64,000 nt of DNA from Aquibacillus kalidii (GTDB taxonomy: Bacteria > Bacillota > Bacilli > Bacillales > Amphibacillaceae), in assembly GCF_014280935.1 (NCBI RefSeq), contig NZ_JACLZI010000011.1, forward strand, positions 59,234 through 123,233, in the 5' to 3' direction. Positions 54,505 through 63,801 of this stretch are shown here, piece by piece; position 1 is the stretch's first letter; each line of letters begins with the position of its first letter. Both the position numbers and the translations under genes were made by a program. Under the pieces are notes generated by a model. The model had not been told where the DNA came from and ran no database searches. It was given only the letters and a program-made list of their open reading frames with translations.

Positions 54505-54538
54505 AACCACTAACCTCAGTAGTTAGTGGTTTTTTTTT
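54505..54538 (-). terminator. terminator of the ferredoxin gene
   Basis: AACCACTAAC / GTTAGTGGTT hairpin with A and T runs on both sides, directly after the ferredoxin stop. Confidence 0.9.
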
Positions 54539-54773
54539 AGCTAGCAAAGAAAGCCTCTGCTTTTTCTAAATATTTTTCTTGCTCTGGTGTTAAATCATAT
54601 TCTTCTTCAATTGCATCGACAGGACACACTGATTTACAAGCGCCACAATCAATGCAAACATCCGGATCTATATAAAATTGGTCTGCGCCTTCTACGATAC
54701 AGTCGACTGGACAGACCGTTGCACACTCTCCCGCTTTTTCTGTCTCACAAGGACCCGTTATTACAAAAGCCAT
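54537..54773 (-). CDS. ferredoxin, 7Fe/8Fe type
   Basis: A 78-residue electron carrier. The second cluster motif CIDCGACKSVCPVD is a complete CxxCxxCxxxCP. The first region GPCETEKAGECATVCPVDCI has cysteines spaced as in 7Fe ferredoxins, so one 3Fe-4S or atypical cluster plus one 4Fe-4S is likely. A C-terminal acidic tail (EEEYDLTPEQEKYLEKAEAF) follows. Common in Bacillaceae; partner proteins not evident here. Confidence 0.92.
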   Translation of the reverse strand: MAFVITGPCETEKAGECATVCPVDCIVEGADQFYIDPDVCIDCGACKSVCPVDAIEEEYDLTPEQEKYLEKAEAFFAS

Positions 54774-55063
54774 GTTACTCCCTCCCAGTTTTACGTATCT
54801 TATCTATTTAATTAAATAATAAATACTAAAAGGATTCAACCAATCCACTCATTACCAAAGGCCCTTATCATAACTATTGTTCCCTTTTGTCGTAAAATCT
54901 ATAGAATCACCAATAAGTAATTTTATTATTTACTTATTTGATGGGTGCGTCACTCGCTTCGGCAGAATACTCCGCTAGATTTGTGTTATCTAGTCAGTTT
55001 TGGTTAATACCTAAAATCAAATAATTAAAACACATCTCTTTTTTTATGAAAGTTATGCTAGTG

Positions 55064-55192
55064 GAGGAAATATACGGAGACTCCTGCGGAAACAGCGAAG
55101 ACGGTGAGACCCCACAGGGAGCGTTCTTTGCGACCGAGGAGGCTCAGCGCGAGCCCGCGGAAAGCGTAGAATATTTCCGGAACGGCTGTCCA
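55064..55192. repeat. Bacillaceae intergenic repeat with inverted ends
   Basis: A GC-rich 129-base block in an A/T-rich gap (54774-55326). It begins GGAGGAAATATACGGAGACT and ends AAAGCGTAGAATATTTCCGG, giving inverted GGAAATAT / ATATTTCC ends. The interior ACTCCTGCGG, ACCCCACAGGGAGCG and GAGGCTCAGCGCGAGCCCGC is typical of a repeat common in many Bacillaceae. No protein is encoded; its function is unknown. Confidence 0.7.
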
Positions 55193-55295
55193 ACATTTAT
55201 CTCATAATAATCATAAAGAAGTTAGTTACTGCAGATTTTATCTCAACTGAGTATTATAAAGGGAACTGGGTTTATGAAAAGAGCCTTAATAAAAA

Positions 55296-55323
55296 TAATA
55301 GGCGCATTATTGCGCCTATTATA
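55296..55323 (-). terminator. terminator of yvgN
   Basis: ATAATAGGCGCA, TTAT, TGCGCCTATTAT perfect stem a few bases from the yvgN stop. Confidence 0.85.
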
Positions 55324-55326
55324 AGG

Positions 55327-56166
55327 TTAGTATTTATTCATTTCATCTGGATCAGCGAAAGCTCGCTTACCAGTATCTAATTTATCAATCTCTTCCATAT
55401 CCTCTTGTGTTAATTCAAAATCGAATACATCTGCATTATCGATAATGCGGTGTTCTTTTGTAGACTTAGGAATTGTAATTACCCCACTTTGGAGATCCCA
55501 ACGAATGATAACCTGAGCAGGAGACTTACCATATTTTTCTCCAATTTTAATTAAAGTGGAATCATCTAACAATTCCCCTTGTTTCAATGGAGACCATGCT
55601 TCTACCTGTATTCCTTGTTCTTTACAATAGGTTCTTAATTCTTTTTGTGCAAAATTAGGATGGAATTCAACCTGATTTACCATAGGTTTTATCTCTGCAT
55701 CCTTAATTAGTTCCTCTAAATGGTGTTCCTTAAAGTTACTTACACCAATAGCACGAACTTTCCCATCTTTATATAACTTCTCTAATGCTTTCCATGTATC
55801 TTTAAATTTCCCTTGAGCAGGAGTTGGCCAGTGAATTAAATATAAATCTAGATAATCTAATCCTAATTTGTTAAGACTTGTTTCAAAAGCAGCAAGGGTA
55901 GATTCATAGCCTTGATCACTATTCCAAACCTTGGAAGTGATAAAAAGTTCCTCACGAGAAACGCCAGATTCCTTAATTCCTTGTCCTACGCCTTCTTCAT
56001 TTTCGTAAATAGCAGCAGTATCAATACTTTTATAGCCATTCTTGATTGCAGCCTTGACAGACTCAGATGCTTCTTTACCATCCTTAACTTTGAAAACACC
56101 CAGCCCTAACCACGGCATTTTCACTCCATTATGTAACGTAGTTGTATCCTGTAAGCTTTTTACCAT
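55327..56166 (-). CDS. yvgN: glyoxal/methylglyoxal reductase (AKR), YvgN
   Basis: A 279-residue NADPH-dependent aldo-keto reductase, very close to Bacillus YvgN over its full length. Asp/Tyr in [17 protein letters not shown], Lys in LFITSKVW, His in LYLIHWPTP, cofactor motifs GVSNF and [12 protein letters not shown]. It reduces methylglyoxal and other carbonyls and helps detoxify them. ATG behind AAGGAGGAATG. It is monocistronic. Confidence 0.93.
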   Translation of the reverse strand: MVKSLQDTTTLHNGVKMPWLGLGVFKVKDGKEASESVKAAIKNGYKSIDTAAIYENEEGVGQGIKESGVSREELFITSKVWNSDQGYESTLAAFETSLNKLGLDYLDLYLIHWPTPAQGKFKDTWKALEKLYKDGKVRAIGVSNFKEHHLEELIKDAEIKPMVNQVEFHPNFAQKELRTYCKEQGIQVEAWSPLKQGELLDDSTLIKIGEKYGKSPAQVIIRWDLQSGVITIPKSTKEHRIIDNADVFDFELTQEDMEEIDKLDTGKRAFADPDEMNKY

Positions 56167-56278
56167 AGAACATTCCTCCTTGTACTTTTTCTATTATTAT
56201 TTTGGCAGATTTAATGGAAAACACAAACAAAATGCTTAGCTTTCTAACACCTAAAACCTAAATTTATTCTACCCGAAA

Positions 56279-56312
56279 AAAAGGCCCCCTAATACAATTA
56301 GAGAGCCTTTCT
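56279..56312 (-). terminator. terminator of helD
   Basis: AAAGGC..CCCTAAT / ATTAGAG..GCCTTT arms, followed on the minus strand by seven T, five bases after the stop. Confidence 0.85.
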
Positions 56313-56316
56313 TGAT

Positions 56317-58674
56317 TTACTGTTCACGGTATACAGTGTGTATCTTGTAATGCTTATATTTCTGTTTAGGTACTTGCTCAATAAAAGGACTAGGTGTACC
56401 AATAGAAAACATCAATAACTCATGCATTGCTCGTGTACATGCTGTATAGAAAAGGTTTCTTTCTAATTCATCTTTATAATTGGAGTCCGATGCGTCATAG
56501 ATAATAACTGCATCAAATTCAATTCCTTTTGCCAAGTAGGCAGGAATAACTAATACACCCTTTTGGAATGTATGGGTTTGTTGATCCATAAGCATTACAT
56601 CGACATTGCTTTGTAATTGATTAAATACCTCTCTACTTTCTGCCATTGTTTTACAAATAATAGCTACCGTTTGATGACCATCGTTCTTAAATTCCTCAAT
56701 CGATTGGATCATTTTTTCCTGAACAATCGATAAGTTCTCCACTTCCATTAACACCGGTAAGTTACCTTCACGGGTAAAAGCCTCAATTAGATGGCCATTC
56801 GGCATAAAGTTCTTTGTGAATTCAACAATTGGTTGCGTCGAACGGTAACTTCTTGTTAAAGTAATTCGTTCATGTTTTTCTTGGATCTTCTCAGACAACA
56901 ATGTTTCTTCTTCTAACGCATGTGCATAGATTGCTTGGTTTATATCACCCAACAATGTCATGCGACTACTCGGAAACAATTCTTTTAAGTAAGCAAACTG
57001 GAATGGTGAGTAGTCCTGCGCTTCATCAATAAACACATGCTGAATAGCGCGATTAGCATCGAAACCAACTAATTTTTTTTCAAAGTATAAATACGGAGTT
57101 GCATCTTCCCAAGGGAGATATCTATCCATTAGGTTATCAATTGTTTGCTTACAAATATCTCGCCAAAATTCTGGAACTACAAGGTCTTGATTTGGCTTAA
57201 ATTCCGTAAACAACTTTAGGTATGTACTTCTAACATCTACAAAGTACATACGTTTAATTTTTTGTTTCATTGGTCTAAATTTCATTTCTACAATTTTTTT
57301 TCGGAGTAATTTCTCTTCTCTTTCAAAATCATCAAACGTATCATCACTAAATTTATTTTCTTCTTGAAGTTGGTGATGTACTTGTAAATATTCTTCTTTA
57401 TCGAGTAATTCACTTTCTTCTATAACCCAATCTTTAGAACGTTCTTTCACTTCAAACTTCTTTAAATTGCTAAGTAGCCATTTTGCCACTAATTCCATAC
57501 GATTGGCAATAGGTATATGACTATCTAATGAATAAAAGTAATCTTCAATTTCTTCTTTTGTTATTAGCCTTTTACCTTTAAATTTTATATTACGAAACTT
57601 AATTCCTTTTTCCGCTAGTTGATTAGTATAAGCATCAATGAGCTGTTTAAAATCTAGACTTGCTTTATAACTCATTGCCTTTACCCTCACCCGATGACTT
57701 TTATTAGAGCCCTCTAAGTAGTACTCCATTTGCTCAAACGGAGTTTCAATAGTATATTGCTTTCCAAGTTGGATATCCATATAGTTATGAAACGTAGTTT
57801 GCCTCATATTTTCTTCGCCTAATTCTGGAAGAACAGTAGCAACATAGCTGTTAAACAATGGATTAGGAGAGAAAAGCACGATGTTTTCTGACGTTAACGT
57901 TTCACGATATCTATAAAGTAAATACGCAACTCGTTGGAGGGCAGCAGATGTTTTTCCACTACCAGCCACTCCCTGTACAATTAATAAATTACTTTTTTCA
58001 TTTCGAATGATTTGATTTTGCTCGCGCTGAATTGTTGCTACAATGCTTTTCATCTTTGTATCTGCATTGTTGCCTAGTACTGCTTGAAGAAGGTGATCTC
58101 CAATTGTTAAGCCTGTGTCAAACATTCCTTTTATTTCGCTGTTCCGAATGATGAATTGGCGTTTAAGAGTTATTTCCCCTTCAATCTCACCTTCTACCGT
58201 TTCATATTTAGCCGGCCCTGGTGGGTAATCATAATAAAGACTTGAGATAGGTGCTCTCCAGTCGTATATTAAAAACTCCTCATCATTTTCATCCATCACC
58301 GAAGATAAGCCGATGTAGATTTGATCAGAATTAGAGTAGTCATTTTCCAGAAAATCAATGCGTCCAAAATAAGGGGATGATTCTAAGCGTTCCAATGTAT
58401 CTAACGTTTGACTCAATTGGCCATGACTTCTTTCACGCTCAGATAAAAACTCTGCCTGTTGCTTCAGACTAGCTTGTGTTTCTATGATATCGTCCGGTTC
58501 ATCTAAATTTACGGTAACATCTTCCCAAAAGTTTTTCCTAATATCAATAACCCGTTCCTTCAGGTCCCCAGCCTTTTCTTTCAATGTGACTATTTTCTTT
58601 TTTATTTCATTCACTACCATATTGACTCTTGTTTGTTCACTGAGCCAATCTTTATCTTTATTTTGTTCACTCAT
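56317..58674 (-). CDS. helD: HelD, UvrD-like RNA polymerase recycling ATPase
   Basis: A 785-residue superfamily-1 helicase-like protein that removes stalled RNA polymerase from DNA. It begins with a long coiled-coil arm (about 20-130), as in HelD. Walker A is QGVAGSGKTSAALQRVAYLL and Walker B DEAQDY. Later motifs include TLLGDINQAIY, LTRSYRS and TACTRAMHELL. The frame extends to 58842, but the ATG 58674 (MSEQNKDKDWLSEQ) with GGGGGTG upstream fits the family start. Length matches the Bacillus protein (about 774). Confidence 0.93.
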   Translation of the reverse strand: MSEQNKDKDWLSEQTRVNMVVNEIKKKIVTLKEKAGDLKERVIDIRKNFWEDVTVNLDEPDDIIETQASLKQQAEFLSERERSHGQLSQTLDTLERLESSPYFGRIDFLENDYSNSDQIYIGLSSVMDENDEEFLIYDWRAPISSLYYDYPPGPAKYETVEGEIEGEITLKRQFIIRNSEIKGMFDTGLTIGDHLLQAVLGNNADTKMKSIVATIQREQNQIIRNEKSNLLIVQGVAGSGKTSAALQRVAYLLYRYRETLTSENIVLFSPNPLFNSYVATVLPELGEENMRQTTFHNYMDIQLGKQYTIETPFEQMEYYLEGSNKSHRVRVKAMSYKASLDFKQLIDAYTNQLAEKGIKFRNIKFKGKRLITKEEIEDYFYSLDSHIPIANRMELVAKWLLSNLKKFEVKERSKDWVIEESELLDKEEYLQVHHQLQEENKFSDDTFDDFEREEKLLRKKIVEMKFRPMKQKIKRMYFVDVRSTYLKLFTEFKPNQDLVVPEFWRDICKQTIDNLMDRYLPWEDATPYLYFEKKLVGFDANRAIQHVFIDEAQDYSPFQFAYLKELFPSSRMTLLGDINQAIYAHALEEETLLSEKIQEKHERITLTRSYRSTQPIVEFTKNFMPNGHLIEAFTREGNLPVLMEVENLSIVQEKMIQSIEEFKNDGHQTVAIICKTMAESREVFNQLQSNVDVMLMDQQTHTFQKGVLVIPAYLAKGIEFDAVIIYDASDSNYKDELERNLFYTACTRAMHELLMFSIGTPSPFIEQVPKQKYKHYKIHTVYREQ

Positions 58675-58800
58675 CTGGGCTACACCCCCATTTTTATCAT
58701 TAGTGTGTTCATTACGATTATGAATGTAATTAAAATCATACTCGGGGATAAAGGTCTTTTCAAGTAATAACATTATGGACAATGCTCTATGTAAACAAAC

Positions 58801-58828
58801 GTGCCACTTGTTATTTCGCAAGTGGCAT
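58801..58828 (-). terminator. terminator between the LLM oxidoreductase and helD
   Basis: GTGCCACTTG / CAAGTGGCAT stem just after the stop at 58839; the minus strand continues ACGTTTGTTT. Confidence 0.75.
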
Positions 58829-58838
58829 TGCTTTTCTA

Positions 58839-59843
58839 TCATTTAATTAATTCAAATTCCCTTGCTAACAATTGGTACCCCTTTACCTTAGCATGAAAAT
58901 CATAAATCATACTTGTCAAAATAAACTCTTCCGCCTGGTACTCTTTACTCAACTTCTCAATTTGTTGTTTTATTGTTTTTGGGGATCCTACCAATACCTT
59001 TTTTCGATTTTCCATAATTATTTGGTAATCCTTATTAGAGAAAGGATATTTAATAGCTTGTGCAGGCGGTTGAATGCCACCTGTTTTTTCTCCCTTTGAA
59101 ATTTGTAAAAAGTGAACATCAAGTGATGCTGCTAATTGTTCTGCCTCTCGATCTGTTGATGCACAAACAACAAAGAATCCAACCATTGCATTTGGTTGCG
59201 TCTGTATTTCAGATGAAGAATAGCTGTCGTGATAGCTAGCAACAATGTTCCCTCCATGCTGCCCACTAATAAATTGGGCAAAAGCATATGAGACACCTTT
59301 TTTAGCAGCTAATCCAGCACTTCCCCCACTTGAACCTAATACCCACAGCTCCGGGCATGTATTAATATCAGGCATTGCCTTTAATCCTTTAAAACGATGA
59401 CTTTGTTTTTTCGAACCAGTTAGGTAGTGAATTAAGTCATCCATTTGTTGCGGAAATCTATCTACCATTTCATCACGATTTTCTTGCAGCGCCATAGTTG
59501 CAAGTGGGATCCCACCAGGCGCTCTCCCAACCCCTAGATCAATACGACCAGGGTAGAGCGCTTCAAGCAATCTAAAATTCTCTGCTACTTTGTATGCACT
59601 GTAGTTAGGAAGCATCACACCTCCAGAACCAACACGAATCGTTGTTGTCTTAGAAGCAACATGCGGAATTAATATTTCAGGACTAGAATGACCAGATGTC
59701 TCCAGATGATGTTCTGCCATCCAAAAACGGTGGTATCCTAACCGTTCTGCTATTTGCGCTAATCTAGTCGTATTTTCTATCTCTACTTGAGCTGTACTAC
59801 CTTCTGGTATAACAGTTTGATCTAGTATACTCAAACGAACCAC
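58839..59843 (-). CDS. LLM-class (luciferase-like) flavin-dependent oxidoreductase
   Basis: A 334-residue TIM-barrel monooxygenase of the bacterial-luciferase-like family. It has RLSILDQTVIPEG at the start, RFWMAEHHLETSGHSSP (family EHH motif), GRIDLGVGRAPGG and LWVLGSSGGSAGLAA. Substrate unknown; an FMNH2 source would be needed. The start could be TTG 59846 or GTG 59843 behind GGGGGAA; the ATG 59858 lies inside that ribosome site. Confidence 0.87.
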   Translation of the reverse strand: MVRLSILDQTVIPEGSTAQVEIENTTRLAQIAERLGYHRFWMAEHHLETSGHSSPEILIPHVASKTTTIRVGSGGVMLPNYSAYKVAENFRLLEALYPGRIDLGVGRAPGGIPLATMALQENRDEMVDRFPQQMDDLIHYLTGSKKQSHRFKGLKAMPDINTCPELWVLGSSGGSAGLAAKKGVSYAFAQFISGQHGGNIVASYHDSYSSSEIQTQPNAMVGFFVVCASTDREAEQLAASLDVHFLQISKGEKTGGIQPPAQAIKYPFSNKDYQIIMENRKKVLVGSPKTIKQQIEKLSKEYQAEEFILTSMIYDFHAKVKGYQLLAREFELIK

Positions 59844-60071
59844 CAATATTTCCCCCATTCTGAAAATAACTATAAGCTATGGTTATCAGTGCAATTGTCA
59901 GGGATATATAGGAAGATTGATAATTTTTTTACGATTTCCCTTTGCGTAGACTACGCGAATTAAAAACCGATAATCATTTAGCTTATACTATTTTAATAGG
60001 TGAAGAGGAAAATCATGCATAAATTAGGTTATTTATATCCTTTGTGGCCTATAAGACTATTACTTCTACTA

Positions 60072-61904
60072 TTAATCTCCACTATTCCCAGCACGGTTTT
60101 GGGTCGAAAATAAATTAGCATAAAAACCATCCTGATGCAGTAATGTTTGATGGGTTCCTTGTTCGATTACTTGACCGTCATTAAGTACAATAATCTTATC
60201 TGCATGTTGAATGGTATTAAGACGATGAGCTATGATGAAGCATGTTCTGCCTTTCATTAACGTATTTAACGCCTGACTTATTTTCATTTCTGTAATCGTA
60301 TCAATACTGCTTGTTGCTTCATCTAAAATTAGTATAGAGGGATCTGCTAACATTGCACGCGCAATCGAGATTAATTGACGTTGCCCCTGGCTGATCCCAC
60401 TACCATTTGAATCCAGAACTGTATAATATCCTTCAGGAAGTTGTCTAATAAAGGAATCTGCATTTGCAGCTTTTGCAGCTTCTATCACTTGCTCGTCGGT
60501 AGCTTGTAATCTTCCATAACGAATATTTTCTATAATGGTCGTATCAAATAAATAAGAATCTTGTAACACCATTCCCATTTGTGCCCTTAAACTAAACCTT
60601 GTTATATTGTTTAAGTTCTGACCGTCTATGAAAATAGCACCTTTCTCCACTTCATAAAACTTTGAAAGCAAAGAGATGATAGTTGTTTTCCCCGCTCCTG
60701 TTGGGCCAACTAGTGCAATTGTTTCACCAGCAGATACGGAAAAAGAAACATTCTTAACCGTATCCATCCCTTCGTTATAGGAGAAGTGTACGGAGTCAAA
60801 ATCAACATCACCTTTTATTTGATTAATATCGTTTGCCTTATACTCGTTTTGTTTTTCTTCGGGCTCATCCATTACTTCAAATACTCGTTCCGCACCTGCA
60901 ACAGCGGATAAGATCACGTTGTACTGATTGGCTAAATCATTTAGTGGTCTTGTAAATTGCCTTGAATAGGTTGTAAAAGTGACAATTACCCCGATTGTTA
61001 CAACATCTCCATTAATAGCAAAGAAGCCCCCTATTCCAACAATGATTGCAAAACTAAAATTGTTTAGGGTATTCATAAGCTTTGGAATAAATCCTGAATA
61101 CACCTGTGCCCAATAACTTGCATCTTTTAATGCTCTATTTTTTTGTTTATATTTTTCTATTACTCTCTTTTCTTGATTGAACAGCTTTATCATCGTATGA
61201 CCAGATAGCGTTTCTTCTACATAACCGTTCATGTCCCCCAATTGTACTTGCTGTTCCTTAAAGTAACTACTCGTTCTTTTCGTAATCCAATTCATTCCAA
61301 CAAACATAATCGGGACGATAATAAGTGTAAATAGAGTAAGTAACGGACTTAGCCATAGCATAAACACCACTGTTCCAACTAATGTTAATACACTCGTCGT
61401 TAATTGAATAACAGTAGAATTTAATGTACGACTAACATTTTCCACATCATTCGTCAGACGAGACATTAGCTCTCCACTCTGAACAGTTTGATAGTATTGA
61501 ATTGGTAAATGTAAAACGCGTTTGAATAAATCCTTTCTGATTCTATATACAGTTTGTTGCGCGATTGTAATCATCCATGAATTTTGGAACCACAGCGCAA
61601 TGGACTGCCCGACAAAAACAAGAAAGAGTATAATCATAAATTTAAATAACACAGAAGTCTGTGAACCGTCAATTACCGCATCTACTGCTTTCCCCAATAA
61701 GTACGGGCCAAGTAATGAAAGAACAGAACTAATGACTACTAAAACAATGACAAGAGCAAATAATGGCTTGTTATAGGACATATAGCTCCAAAGTCTCTTT
61801 ATTGTTGCGGTTATATTTTTTATTTTTGGCTTTTTCATTTTTAGCCCTTGGTTATGACGAGAAGTTGTCTGTTGTACACGGTTACTATTTTCTTTACTTA
61901 CCAT
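60072..61904 (-). CDS. ABC exporter half-transporter, canonical-site partner (YfiC-like)
   Basis: A 610-residue half transporter with six membrane helices (about 45-330) and an NBD. Walker A is GPTGAGKTTIISLL, signature SQGQRQLIS, Walker B ILILDEATSS with catalytic Glu and the H-loop IAHRL. A basic, Gln/Ser-rich N-terminal extension precedes helix 1. It overlaps its partner by 11 bases, and lengths 610/574 match Bacillus YfiC/YfiB better than BmrC/BmrD. Together they form a heterodimeric multidrug-type exporter; the cargo is unknown. Start ATG 61904 behind GAGGAAG. Confidence 0.85.
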   Translation of the reverse strand: MVSKENSNRVQQTTSRHNQGLKMKKPKIKNITATIKRLWSYMSYNKPLFALVIVLVVISSVLSLLGPYLLGKAVDAVIDGSQTSVLFKFMIILFLVFVGQSIALWFQNSWMITIAQQTVYRIRKDLFKRVLHLPIQYYQTVQSGELMSRLTNDVENVSRTLNSTVIQLTTSVLTLVGTVVFMLWLSPLLTLFTLIIVPIMFVGMNWITKRTSSYFKEQQVQLGDMNGYVEETLSGHTMIKLFNQEKRVIEKYKQKNRALKDASYWAQVYSGFIPKLMNTLNNFSFAIIVGIGGFFAINGDVVTIGVIVTFTTYSRQFTRPLNDLANQYNVILSAVAGAERVFEVMDEPEEKQNEYKANDINQIKGDVDFDSVHFSYNEGMDTVKNVSFSVSAGETIALVGPTGAGKTTIISLLSKFYEVEKGAIFIDGQNLNNITRFSLRAQMGMVLQDSYLFDTTIIENIRYGRLQATDEQVIEAAKAANADSFIRQLPEGYYTVLDSNGSGISQGQRQLISIARAMLADPSILILDEATSSIDTITEMKISQALNTLMKGRTCFIIAHRLNTIQHADKIIVLNDGQVIEQGTHQTLLHQDGFYANLFSTQNRAGNSGD

Positions 61905-63618
61905 CAAAGCCCACTTCCTCGTTTTGCTGTGATTGATAGATCTGTTTATATAAATTACTAGTTTCCATTAGATGTTGATGACTACCCCTGGCTACTAATT
62001 TACCTCTCGCAAGAACAAAAATTTGGTCAGCATCGATAATAGAGCTAATCTTTTGCGCAACAACAATAGTTGTGCACGCACGTTTTTGAATCGCACGAAG
62101 GACATCTGACTCGGTCTGAGCGTCTAAAGCACTTGTACTATCATCTAACAATAAAATTCTTGGATCCGCCAAAAGTGCTCTTGCAATAGACAATCGTTGT
62201 TTTTGCCCACCTGATAAATTAACACCACGTTGTCCAACTACCGTTTCGTATTGATCTGGAAGCGTGGAGACAAAATCATGTATCTTAGCCTCCTTGGCAG
62301 CATGAATAATAGCGTCCATTGAGGCAAACTCCTTACCCCAAGCGATATTTTCTTTAATCGTCCCAGAAAAAATATAGCCATCTTGCGGAACTAACGTTAT
62401 TGCGTTTCGAACTGAATTTCCCCATTTATCCAGAGATTTCCCATCAATCTCAATTACACCCGACTTTATGTCATATAATTTAGGGATTAAGTGTAAGAGC
62501 GTCGTCTTCCCAGATCCTGTTTCACCGAGGACTCCGACTGTTTGACCCTTCTTAATATGGAAGGACAAATCAGAAAGAACCAGATTGTGTGCATTCGGAT
62601 AAGTAAACGAAACATCTTTAAACACAATATCTCCATTTACTTTATCTACTGGATTTGATCTACTTTCCACTTCCTCCGCTTTACTTTCTAATACATTAGA
62701 AATACGCGAGGCAGATGCTCGCCCCCTGGATAAACTCGTCAATAAAAACGAGAAGACACCAAACGATCCCATAATCCTTGTAGCATAGTTAATAATCGCA
62801 ACAATTTCACCAGGTTGTGCTTGTTGATTATTCATTTCAACTGACCCAAACCATAATAATATAATCATACTTAGATTCATGACTAACATGACAGTTGGCA
62901 TCGTTAACTCCATGAGTCTAAGCGCCTTTTTGTTATCTTCCATCAAGTCATCATTGGCCTTTGAAAATCTAGTCTGTTCATGCTCTTCATTATTGAATGC
63001 CTTAACTAAGCGGATTGCCAGTAAATTTTCTCTAATAGTACTATTCACTGCATCAACTTTGACTTGTACCTTACCAAACAGGGAAATTCCCTTTGTCATA
63101 ATCATGTACATCACGATAAATAACAGAGGGACAACAATTAAAAGTACAGTAGCTAACTTCGCATGGACAGTAAACGACAGAATAATACCACCAAAAATAA
63201 ATAAGGGCGCACGTAACATGATCCGCATTAATCCGAACAACAATCCCTGTACTTGTGTGACATCATTCGTTATCCTAGTTAGAAGAGTAGAAGCTGAAAA
63301 CTTCTGCATTTGCATGGCCGAGAAAGCTTGGACTTTAGAAAATAGATCTCTTCTTAAATCATGTCCCACACCTTGACTTACTGCTGAAGCAAAAAATGAA
63401 CTTGAAATCCCTGCTGTGAATGCGATTAAAGTAAGACCTAACAGGATAGATCCCCAGACTATTATTGTAGATAAATCTCTTGTGACTACCCCTTCATCTA
63501 TTATTTTAGCCATTATTAACGGTTGTGAAAGCTCTACAGCTAATTCAGTAGCCATTAGAAAGAGAGCAATCCACATTGATTTACTATAGCCTTGAACATA
63601 GTTAAATACTTTTCTCAT
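61894..63618 (-). CDS. ABC exporter half-transporter, degenerate-site partner (YfiB-like)
   Basis: A 574-residue half transporter: six membrane helices (about 15-300) and an NBD. Walker A is GETGSGKTTLLHL and signature LSGGQKQRLS. Walker B ends LLLDDSTSALD, with Asp where the catalytic Glu is expected, and the H-loop His is replaced by Gln (VVAQKIS). With a normal signature but a poor Walker B, it is the typical degenerate partner of heterodimeric exporters. It starts MRKVFNYVQGYSKSMW, like YfiB. It is first in a two-gene operon, ribosome site GGGGGAG. Confidence 0.87.
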   Translation of the reverse strand: MRKVFNYVQGYSKSMWIALFLMATELAVELSQPLIMAKIIDEGVVTRDLSTIIVWGSILLGLTLIAFTAGISSSFFASAVSQGVGHDLRRDLFSKVQAFSAMQMQKFSASTLLTRITNDVTQVQGLLFGLMRIMLRAPLFIFGGIILSFTVHAKLATVLLIVVPLLFIVMYMIMTKGISLFGKVQVKVDAVNSTIRENLLAIRLVKAFNNEEHEQTRFSKANDDLMEDNKKALRLMELTMPTVMLVMNLSMIILLWFGSVEMNNQQAQPGEIVAIINYATRIMGSFGVFSFLLTSLSRGRASASRISNVLESKAEEVESRSNPVDKVNGDIVFKDVSFTYPNAHNLVLSDLSFHIKKGQTVGVLGETGSGKTTLLHLIPKLYDIKSGVIEIDGKSLDKWGNSVRNAITLVPQDGYIFSGTIKENIAWGKEFASMDAIIHAAKEAKIHDFVSTLPDQYETVVGQRGVNLSGGQKQRLSIARALLADPRILLLDDSTSALDAQTESDVLRAIQKRACTTIVVAQKISSIIDADQIFVLARGKLVARGSHQHLMETSNLYKQIYQSQQNEEVGFDGK

Positions 63619-63801
63619 TTAATAGGACTCCCCCAATAAAAGCTCAGTAACGCAATTATATATGATTGATCTCCCCCACTCCATTCTTATACCCACGAAA
63701 TAACCCATCATCAAAAATTAAATCCATTCTGCTTCGAAAGTTTAATAGCATTATTTCGTATTTTATATAGAATCACCAGTAAGAAGTTGGATAGGCAATA
63801 T

